Source: Shewanella psychromarinicola (GTDB taxonomy: Bacteria > Pseudomonadota > Gammaproteobacteria > Enterobacterales > Shewanellaceae). Taken from it: a DNA stretch of 64,000 nucleotides. Positions within the stretch are counted from its first letter, which is position 1. Each line of letters starts with the position of its first letter. The stretch is from assembly GCF_003855155.1 (NCBI RefSeq), contig NZ_CP034073.1, positions 4,216,001 through 4,280,000 on the forward strand. Reading direction: 5' to 3'. Below are positions 1 through 9,200 of this stretch, piece by piece. A program made the position numbers and the translations under genes. The notes under the pieces are model-generated. The model saw only the letters and a program-made list of their open reading frames with translations, was not told the origin of the DNA and searched no databases.

Positions 1-866
1 AATTAGATAAACGAATGCTGAAACAATGGCTTGGATGTGGTTATATTGATAAAGGATTGTTCTATAAAACAGCTGAAGGAACACCACAAGGTGGGATAAT
101 CTCCCCAACGCTGATGTTGCTCACGCTGGCTGGGTTAGAACAGTTGGTTAAGTCTATTGCCTGTAAAACAGGGAATAGAGTCAACTTTATCGGATACGCA
201 GACGATTTTGTCATCACAGGTTCTTCGCAAGAAGTCCTAGTTAATGAAATCAAGCCGCAACTCATTGGCTTTCTACAGGAAAGGGGCTTAACACTCTCTG
301 ATGAGAAAACACACATTACTCATATCAATGATGGTTTTGACTTTCTGGGATTCAATATCAGGAAGTACAAAGGCAAACTGCTCATTAAACCGAGCAAGAG
401 CAACGTTCTATTATTTTTGAGCAATCTACGTGAATTCATCAGAAAACATCCCACAATACCTGTTAATGATTTAATCAAAATATTGAATCCGAAACTGAGA
501 GGATGGGCGAACTATTATCGCCACAGTGTTGCAAAGCAAGTTTTCGGTTATGTAGGCCATCAACTTTTCTGGCTTTTATGGCGATGGGCGGTAAGGCGTC
601 ACCCCACGAAAAGCAAAGACTGGGTACGTCGAAAATACTACATGAATCGCATAGGTGGGTGGCAATTCCACGGCTGGCAGAAGATTGCCAACATGGACTG
701 CCATTTTAATCTGGTTCAGATAGCTCAAACGCCGATAAAAAGACATGTGAAAATCAGGAGTGCAGCGACGCCTTACGACCCAGAATATGAAGTTTACTTA
801 GGTAAGCGCAAGCGGGTAAAGGAAAGCAGAAACTCTTGGTTTGATCCTGTCTTGGCTGCTATATAG
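1..866 (+). CDS. ltrA: Group II intron-encoded reverse transcriptase/maturase (5' part outside window)
   Basis: The reading frame is open to the left edge, so this is the C-terminal part of the protein. It contains the PQGGIISP motif, the catalytic YADD box of the reverse-transcriptase palm (about 60 residues into the visible part) and FLGFNIRKYKGK. A maturase (domain X) region with NPKLRGWANYYRH follows. Such proteins splice their host intron and drive retrohoming. The ORF is followed by recognisable intron RNA domains V and VI, so the protein and the 3' end of its intron lie together in the usual arrangement. No HNH endonuclease motif was noticed in the visible part. Confidence 0.93.
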   Translation, partial: LDKRMLKQWLGCGYIDKGLFYKTAEGTPQGGIISPTLMLLTLAGLEQLVKSIACKTGNRVNFIGYADDFVITGSSQEVLVNEIKPQLIGFLQERGLTLSDEKTHITHINDGFDFLGFNIRKYKGKLLIKPSKSNVLLFLSNLREFIRKHPTIPVNDLIKILNPKLRGWANYYRHSVAKQVFGYVGHQLFWLLWRWAVRRHPTKSKDWVRRKYYMNRIGGWQFHGWQKIANMDCHFNLVQIAQTPIKRHVKIRSAATPYDPEYEVYLGKRKRVKESRNSWFDPVLAAI

Positions 867-902
867 GGTGCTGGGTAACAGAACACGCCTTAGTGGAGGC
901 TT

Positions 903-977
903 GAGCCGTATGCAGTGAAAGTTGCATGTACGGTTCTTAGGAGGGCGGTACTTGGTAACAAGTGCCGCCTATCCGAC
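903..977 (+). ncRNA. Group II intron domains V and VI (3' end of intron)
   Basis: Positions 903-936 form the compact domain V hairpin: GAGCCGTATG pairs with the CGTACGGTTC side and a GAAA tetraloop caps it. Positions 945-969 form a second hairpin (GGCGGTACTT / AAGTGCCGCC) with an unpaired region expected for the branch-point helix, domain VI. The sequence then reads TATCCGAC, so the intron probably ends near 977. Presence of both domains just after the reverse transcriptase shows that the 3' half of the ribozyme is intact. The exact splice junction is inferred. Confidence 0.85.
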
Positions 978-1243
978 AAAAGCTTCTTAGAGTTAATGTT
1001 CAAAACTCTATCGTTCACATTACGGTAAGTATGGCTAAGTTGCAAAATACCAGGAAGACAGTTGTGGTTAGCCTCTAATTAAGTAGCCAGCTTAACTAGA
1101 CCACTTGTATGTTGAATCTTTGGATGATTTAACAAATTAGCACTCGATGGCCAATCCATCAGTAATATGGTCGATTTAAAAGAGCAGAAAAGCTTGATAT
1201 CAATCAAGTGGAAGATGGTTTTGTGGGATTAAGTAATTGTTGC

Positions 1244-2221
1244 TTAGGCACACAACCAGCGTTGGCAGTTGGCTACGCCTTGTCGTCGTTTTCGGTCTAA
1301 ATGTTCGCAATATTCTGTTAATGCAGGCAAAGCCCCTACCGCACCTTTGAATAATACCCCAAACTCTGTGGTGATTTTTAACCAGTTTTCAGCAGGAATA
1401 TTCAGTCTATTAAGAATAGCTTGGCTACTTGCACAAATGGCACCCCGTTTATCCTCTCGAATAATTCGCCCGGTATCTTCCACCAACACAATATAGTCTT
1501 TAACACTGAACATCAGGCCTTTAGGCATGTTTAAACGCTCATTCCCCACAAAAGGCAATAACTCTGCTGGTTGTTCACCTTTTATTGCTGAGTTAATTCG
1601 GCGTTGAATGCTGGTGTAGTTTGAGGCTTCTGGTGTGGTGGCCATTTTGGCTCTAATAGGGTTTAAATCAACATAAGCCATACAGCTCAGAACGGCTGCT
1701 TCGCCGAGTAACGCCTGGGATTTAAAGCGCCCTTCCCAGAAGCGACCTGTACACTTATCTTCTTTATTGGCCATTCTAGCAATTGGCTCACTTAAAGAAC
1801 GCATAAACCAACTGATATCAATTAAGCGTTTACGGTATTCAGTAATGCATTCATTAACCGTTTGAAGTTCAAATGAGTTAAGGTCTTCTTCTTTTAAGTA
1901 TTTGTGCGTGAGTAACGTACCTTTAAAGCCTTTGTGCCATTGAGTGAGCACGTCTTTATCTGACCACTGTTTTACTTTGTCAGCATCGATTTTCAACACT
2001 ACATGCAAATGGTTACTCATCACGACATAAGCACAGATATCAATAGCAAAGATGGTCGCTAACTCAAGAATGCGTGAATCAACCCACTCACGCCGATGCT
2101 CAAAGTTCTCACCAGTGGATTTATCAAAACCACATAAAAATGCCTTACGCACCACACGCGAACAACAGTGATAGTAAGGCGTATCTTCTAAACTCACGAG
2201 GGTTTGTCTTGGTCTGGCCAT
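1244..2221 (-). CDS. REP-associated tyrosine transposase (IS200-like Y1_Tnp)
   Basis: The protein begins MARPRQ and carries the HUH motif within SNHLHVVL, used by Y1 transposases to bind the metal for single-strand cleavage. It continues through the GRFWEGRFKSQ block typical of the RAYT group. About 325 residues is normal for the longer Shewanella members. ATG at 2221 is preferred to an upstream TTG. RAYTs are single-copy housekeeping-like transposases that mobilise REP palindromes. No clear REP pair was recognised on its flanks. It lies beside a truncated RHS fragment and may have taken part in that truncation. A decayed relative lies near 36.8 kb. Confidence 0.9.
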   Translation of the reverse strand: MARPRQTLVSLEDTPYYHCCSRVVRKAFLCGFDKSTGENFEHRREWVDSRILELATIFAIDICAYVVMSNHLHVVLKIDADKVKQWSDKDVLTQWHKGFKGTLLTHKYLKEEDLNSFELQTVNECITEYRKRLIDISWFMRSLSEPIARMANKEDKCTGRFWEGRFKSQALLGEAAVLSCMAYVDLNPIRAKMATTPEASNYTSIQRRINSAIKGEQPAELLPFVGNERLNMPKGLMFSVKDYIVLVEDTGRIIREDKRGAICASSQAILNRLNIPAENWLKITTEFGVLFKGAVGALPALTEYCEHLDRKRRQGVANCQRWLCA

Positions 2222-2301
2222 CTTCAAGTACCGTTTTTAAAAAGGTAAATAAAGCCTAGCTCACTGTTGAATATTTCGCCAATTAGAGTGGGTGGCCATA
2301 T

Positions 2302-2997
2302 TTAACCACTGCCTAAATGGTCGCGCAGTACGTGCTGGAACGGTGATTGATTACCTAAGCTGCCCACATGGGCTTTCATCTTAATGGTGTGGTCACCAAT
2401 GTAGGTTTTATCTACCGTACTGCTTAAGGTCACTTCACGCTCAAAACTGCCCACATAATACGTGGTCGATACCACACTACCACTTTGCTGTTTAACCTGT
2501 TTATAGCGGTTACCATTCGCATCGTAACTGAATGTACTTTTTACATTATTGCGGTCAACCGTTAACGGCTTGTTTTGGTCGTTATAGGTTAACGTTACGC
2601 CATCACCCGTGAGCCGGTTACCGTTATTGTCATAGGTAAAGGTTTTTGTACCACCACGGATAAACTGCCTAATGGCGTTAGGGCCTGCATTACCGCCAGC
2701 ACCTTTGCCTACAATACCGTAAAGATACTGACTGCCGTAATCGCCTTTAACAAGGATATTACCTGCGGCGTCATAATCATAATTAACCGCAGCATAGGAG
2801 ATACCTTTGTACGTTTTAGTTGAGTCATCAACCCGCATGAGCTCGTCATAGTTGTAGCTTTCTTTGAACTGGGTAATCACATTGTGTTGAAAGGCTAAGT
2901 TACCCATCCCATCATAATCATAATTTAAGTATTGCACCCCGATAGAGTCAACAATCTTGGGTGTCTTAATTATTATTTTATAATTTAAGTATTGCAC
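2302..2997 (-). pseudogene. Orphan RHS core fragment without a C-terminal tip
   Basis: This 231-codon frame carries YD repeats (NYDYDGMGN, FTYDNNGNR, FSYDANGNR) and is almost identical to an internal segment of the large SpvB/RHS gene upstream. The match is colinear and ends abruptly at the HVLRDHLGS position, where the full protein would continue into the RHS core end and variable tip. Here the frame stops one codon later. Its upstream end is fused to a short 60-bp tandem duplication. Displaced core fragments downstream of a full RHS gene normally carry alternative tips. This one has lost or never had its tip and is unlikely to be functional alone. Confidence 0.8.
2308..2945. repeat. 638-bp duplication, partner at 4421-5058
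   Basis: Colinear reading of 2308-2945 and 4421-5058 shows the same length without gaps and only about nine differences by eye (for example ACGTGCTGG versus ACATGCTGG). The copy lies inside the large RHS gene. Such a long direct repeat about 2.1 kb away is a substrate for homologous recombination, which would delete the tip and the small membrane gene between them. Confidence 0.92.
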
Positions 2998-3040
2998 CCC
3001 GATAGAGTCAACAATCTTGGGTGTCTTAATTATTATTTTG
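2921..3040. repeat. 60-bp perfect tandem duplication
   Basis: Positions 2921-2979 are repeated exactly at 2981-3039. The first 25 bases of each unit are RHS-homologous. The remaining 35, beginning AGTCAACAATCTTGG, have no counterpart in the full RHS gene. The duplication sits at the 5' boundary of the orphan RHS fragment and keeps its frame open. Confidence 0.95.
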
Positions 3041-3054
3041 CACCTTTGGAGTGC

Positions 3055-3288
3055 TTAAAGGCGTTTGTGGTCCTTGCTACCCCTACCGGAAAGGATTGCA
3101 AAATAAAATAAGCAAAAACCTGCAACAATGACACTCATAGCACCTTTAGGAATTACTTCAGTTATTAGGAGAAGCAAAGGTGCTGTCGCGCCCAAATAAC
3201 ACAGCAGATAATAAGACTTTTTACCCTTGAATTTGGGTAGTATAAACCTAAGAGCTACTGCGGCAATAATCATCATTAGAAGTATCAT
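3055..3288 (-). CDS. Small two-helix membrane protein, candidate immunity protein
   Basis: The 77-residue product starts MILLMMIIAAVALRF and has two or three hydrophobic segments ending in a basic tail (GRGSKDHKRL). I do not recognise a family. Its ATG lies 10 bases after the TAA of the large RHS gene, and its strong ribosome-binding site (AAAGGAGA, 3292-3299 on the minus strand) overlaps that stop codon, so translation is probably coupled. A small gene placed immediately behind a polymorphic-toxin tip is the classic position of the cognate immunity gene. A membrane location would fit a toxin that acts on the inner membrane. The immunity role is inference from position. Confidence 0.6.
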   Translation of the reverse strand: MILLMMIIAAVALRFILPKFKGKKSYYLLCYLGATAPLLLLITEVIPKGAMSVIVAGFCLFYFAILSGRGSKDHKRL

Positions 3289-3298
3289 ATTTTCTCCT

Positions 3299-6200
3299 TT
3301 AGTTTTGCTTGAGCTTCATAAGCGTATCGGCCACTGTCGCCGTTGCTGTTGCAGCTTCCACAGTTAAGGCTGTAGTGGTTGCCTGTCTAAATGATGCCTC
3401 AGTCAGGGTTGGGTCTTTTCTCATTAGATGCCTCATGGGTTGCCCTAGCTCGTGAATCTTTGGTGCTGCCCTCATCAGCCCAACAGCCGACGTACCTATA
3501 TCCAAACCGGCATTGATTAACGTGCCAGTGGTTTTACTTCCTGTAGCTCTTTGAAGTAGATTTTCTGATACAGACTGCTTGCCTGATAGCCCTGAGTATA
3601 TATTGTCCCCACCTTTTGCTGCTATTACAGCACCCCCTGCACAAGCCAACCCTCCGCTTACATAGCAAATAGCACCGCCAAGAAAAACCTGACCTGCTCC
3701 ACCTACGGTTTGACCTGTCCTCAATAAAACATTACCCCCCTCATCAGCGATGAAGTTAATTAACATTTCATTATCTTTGTATAAATCTGATGACTTAATC
3801 GTTTCGGTAGCTGAATTTAAGAAGCTGTTGAAACCATCTTCCGCTGAGGAGATGAGGGATTGATTTACATTGGTACTACTATTTCCTTTATGCAGGTTAA
3901 CTGCCCCAGACACCTTACCAACTTGCGCGGTACCGCCACCATTACCGTCGAATGATATGGAAAAGTTCTTCTCGCCATTTGAAACTGAAGTTAATTTATA
4001 AGTTTCCCCATCAGCTGTCACATAGAGATTCCCACTTTCATCTTTCTCAAGCTTCTCAAACGCCTTACCTGATATAACCTCGTCTAATTCTTCAGATCTA
4101 TACCCAGTCGGGTCAACCCCGCTCATCGGGTTATTCAAAATATACGAATACGGGTTAGCGCTTTGACTATTCTCTGGGAACTGCAAAAACGGGTCAACAC
4201 TTAAAAAACGACCGATGTTAAAATCGTAAATCCGCCCGTTCATGTGAATGAGCTCTTGGTCAATCAAATGCTCATGGTCTGTGTAGCCCTTAGTGACACC
4301 TTGCCAATTAGTACCAGATAGTAACGCATTACCTGATGCAATGTCTCTTGGACGACCAAATACATCATAACCACGGTGCTGTAATACTGCTCCGGTTTTA
4401 GCATCCATCAAGGTATCAACACTGCCTAAATGGTCGCGCAGTACATGCTGGAACGGTGATTGATTACCTAAGCTGCCCACATGGGCTTTCATCTTAATGG
4501 TGTGGTCACCAATGTAGGTTTTATCTACCGTACTGCTTAGGGTCACTTCACGCTCAAAACTGCCCACATAATACGTGGTCGATACCACACTACCGCTTTG
4601 CTGTTTAACCTGTTTATAGCGATTACCATTCGCATCGTAACTGAATGTGCTTTTTACATTATTGCGGTCAACCGTTAACGGCTTGTTTTGGTCGTTATAG
4701 GTTAACGTTACGCCATCACCCGTGAGCCTGTTACCGTTATTGTCATAGGTAAAGGTTTTTGTACCACCACGGATAAACTGCCTAATGGCGTTAGGGCCTG
4801 CATTACCGCCAGCACCTTTGCCTACAATACCGTAAAGATACTGACTGCCGTAATCGCCTTTAACAAGGATATTACCTGCGGCGTCATAATCATAATTAAC
4901 CGCAGCATAGGAGATACCTTTGTACGTTTTAGTTGAGTCATCAACCCGCATGAGCTCGTCATAGTTGTAGCTTTCTTTGAACTGGGTAATCACATTATGT
5001 TGAAAGGCTAAATTACCCATTCCATCATAATCATAATTTAAGTATTGCACCCCGATAGTACTGCACCCAGCAGAAGAACTGGTACAGATACTCGTCGGTG
5101 AACCGGCCAAATTACGGCTAAACTGTTGAACATAATGGTTACTGAACGTTTGTTGATTAATACTACCAAAGGCGCTGTACTCATCGATTATGCGCAGTGA
5201 TTGCTCGGAACCATCAGTAAAACGTTGGTAGTCTTCGATTAAATAACCATTGTCGTCAAAACGATAAGCTACATGCTCGCCGCTAGGATACTGCATGGCT
5301 TTGATACGGCCAAATTGCGAGTCATAGGCATATTTTTCAGTGAAGCTTAAGCTACCAATAGCCGTAAGTGTTTGCTTAATGCGCCCAGCGGTATCATAGC
5401 TATGGGTTTGAATATGCCCATCGACTTTTGCTTGGTATAACTTACCGCTACCCACAACGTTATCATATACCCAACTTCTGGCTTGTTGCCCAGCCTGACT
5501 CGTTTGACGACCGGCTTTGTCATAGCTAAATGTGGTGGTGATATTGCGCGCATCTTTTTGGGTTATAAGCTCGCCATATTGATTATAAGTAAAGCTCCAT
5601 ATTCCCATGTTCGGGTCGTTAAACCATGCCTTGCTGCCTAAATCATCATAGCGGGCGGTTATTTGACTGCCCAGCACATCTTGGATTAATACAGGCAAAC
5701 CTGCGGCATTATAGGCAAAATAGCTTTTATTACCTTTTGCATCTGTAGTGCTTAATAACTGGCCGAGGCTGTTATAGCTGCGACTCATCGACGCATTCAA
5801 CCCACCTGTGACACGAATGTTTGTCGTTATACCGTCTAGGTAGTCATATTCTGACTGGTAGCTGACCATGCCGTCATTGTAAATCTTACGTGCGGGCCGC
5901 CCTAACGCATCATAACCTTGAAATTGTGTCGTATTTTGGGTGCCGTAATCCTCTGTTGGCTTAGTTTCACTAACAATATTCCCTCTTGCGTCATACGCGG
6001 TTTCGCTAGTGATTTCGCCTTCAAAACCATCTGATACCTGCTTTACAGGACGACCAAGGCTGTCTAAATAGGTAACGGCTTGTGGTTGACCATCAGCTTG
6101 CATGGTTTGCTTATAGGCATAGTTACCCGTTTCCCATTGTAGAGAAAGATAACTTGTGGGTTGAATAACAATATTGCCTTTGGTGACAGATGAGCTTTGC

Positions 6201-9200
6201 GGTACGCCAATAAAGTTAACTTGATTAGCTGTAGTCACCCCATTCATATCGACAGATGTCAGCATCTGACCGGTTAGTGGGTCATAGGTATTGGTTGTCA
6301 CGGCAACGCCCGGCCATTGGGCATTAAAGGTTTTATAGACAAAATAACCATCATTAGTCATGGCGACTTGATTGTATCTATCACCCACACTCACTTTGCT
6401 TGCATTACCGTACTGGTCATAGTCGCTAAAAGTCGTAGTGGTGGCAACCCCTTTTAAAGTACCGGTGCCTTCAATTATGCTGCTGATCAACTCTTGTGTA
6501 TTATCGTTATAAATGTGCGTCGTTTTTTGGCTTGTCGCTGTATTAGCAGGGTTTAAAATTACACTTTCATGAGCTACTGTATAGGCAACCGACTGGTTGG
6601 TTTCTGAGGCTGTAGGCATAGACCAACCCGCTAAATCGGTATAATCCTGTGTACTGCTTTTGTTATGTTCTATGGTGCTATCAACCGTTGTAGTTGACGA
6701 TAACGTCGTTTGACAAAAACGGTTTTTTTCTTGCGAGTTTTTCACCGTCGTCACAATGGTGTTTGGGTCAATAGATTTCGTTACGCTCGTTGTATTTTTA
6801 GGATAGAAACACCAACTTTTGCCACCATTTTTATTAACAATTCCATTGAGATATTCCAATTCACTAGGGACAAGTTCAAATTTGTCATCACGTTTGTCAA
6901 CTTGATATTCACTTAGTATATTTTGTTGACCGTCCTTAACGGTTTTTTTCAACACAGTCCCTGACCAAGGGAAGGTTTGTGAGAACATGGTTTCAGTCGT
7001 TAATGTATGCAGATTTTGAGCATCAGTATTGGTTTCAATAATGTCACTAAAACCCTGAAAACCTCGACCAGCTAAATGGAAGCGAGCATTTTTATAACTG
7101 TATTCCGTTTTGTTAACCCCATTTAAACCATTATCTTCTTTTAATGTAACAACAACTCGCATGGTATTAGTGAAATTTACGTAAGGATATTCGGTCGTCT
7201 CAGGCTGAGGGTAAATATTTTTAAGTTGCGTATAATCAAGCTGTAATTTTTCACCCATTCCCGTTTTGATACTCTTCACTACCGTGTCTTGAGTATTCAC
7301 ATGCGCAAACAGGGCAAATCCGACGGGATAAGAGCTAGGTTTACCGCCTTGTTTGGAGCCGTAAAACCAGGTGCGTTTTGTGGCGTCTGACTCAAATCCC
7401 ATTCCTGAGATAAAATCAACTCTGCCGTCACCCGTTAAATCGATAGGGGACAGCGTAGCCAACGCACCATAAATAGGTAACTGGACATCAGTAAAAGATT
7501 TGCCATCAGGATTGGTGAGCAACACATTCCAATACCAGACATCATGGTCATAGAATTTAGGTGCATTTCCCCCATCAACGGCTCCACATGATTCATTAGA
7601 AGTCCAATTCCAACACTCATAGAGGTATTTTTTGCGAGAGTAATCAGGGTATAAAATATCTTGGCGACCATCGCCATTATAATCAATAAATTGAATGAAA
7701 TTTTCGTGTACATAACCAGCAGAACCACCATAAGTTGGGTCCTTAGCAAAACTGCCGTTGCCGCCACTAAATGCAAGCTCTTTTATACCTGTATTTAGAG
7801 GTGCTTCAAATAAACCATTGCCTTTATTGAAAATGATATAGCGGGTGTAAAAGCTGTCGGTGCTGTTCACCTTATGCAACGTCAAGATATCGCTGAGTCC
7901 ATCACCGTTTAAGTCCACCCACCGACTCGGTCTTGTGCGATGAACGATATCAACGTTGACGTTAAAAGTGATATTTTTCTCAATAAATGAGACCGTATTT
8001 GAGTCTGGGTTAAACCCAACCTTGTACCATTTTAATGACTTGTGAAATTGGCTTGGCGCCAAATCAACAACACCATCGCCATCCACATCCATCGGAATAA
8101 GCGGTTCTTTGGCCTCGGCAGTGAAAGTGCCTTTTTCGACAAAATCTGAACCTGAATCGCTGCGTAAATAGGCTTTGTAGGTGATAATATTATTACCTGA
8201 GCCAGTTTGCTTGTTGGTCGCCAGTAAAATATCTTTACGCCCATCGCCATTAATGTCGACGGCATGGCTTGTACAATATTTATCCCCAATGTCACGATAA
8301 ATCGTGGCATAACAAGTCGCACTAACCCCTGATGTATACGAGCTTTTAAGGCTGCCATCAGCGTTAAAACTGCTAAAAACAAGCTTAGATGCACTATTGG
8401 TATAAACAAAATCGTCTGCACCATCTAAATCATAATCGATAGTGCCGCTTATGACATTTATGCTTTCTTCATTTGAACTAGGTAAATCATCACCATTCAA
8501 ATCACCTGCCCATTGGCGGCTGCTAATGTCAGGCAAATCTTGATAAGTAATCTTATTTCCTGTGCGAGATAGATATATACCGTCTAATGGGACCGATAAA
8601 TCGGTCACGCCGTCACCATCATAGTCAGCATCCTGCTTTACTTTTAATCCGATTGTATAATTATCTATAATATTGGCTAATGCATGATTAGTTTGTAAAT
8701 TATGCTTATATTGACGGTAAAACCAACCAAACTCGGTTGTTAAACAATCGTTATTGCCTGTATCGCAATACTGTAAATTATCTAATATCGCTGCATCATT
8801 TAAAGAGGTAGTCGGGGTTTGATAATTCAATCTCCAAGTTGCTTTCTCTTGCCCTTCAATGTTCATTGAAATGCTCATCAACTGCCTGTCATTAACACTA
8901 TAACCTCCCCATTGATAACTTTTAGAGCTAGGTATTTTTTTGTAATCAAAGTGAATATTTCGAGTCCCTAAAACACCTTCATAACCAGTGTAGAAAATAT
9001 CAAGAAGATAGCGATTACCTGCAGAGGCTTCATCGTATTGATAACTAATTTCATTGCTGTGAGTATCGCGGGTGGTATCTTGCAGCCAAGTAGAAGCAAG
9101 GTTTAATCCTACGGGGACAATACGACTGTTACTTGATTGACCCAATAAATGTTGAGTACCATTCACTTCAGAAGCAACAAAGTAAACACTGCTGCTATTT

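Noticed and set aside
5347..8424. Long frames in other readings inside the RHS gene
   Set aside because: Overlap a well-supported RHS reading frame; low-complexity, no start signals, no domain.
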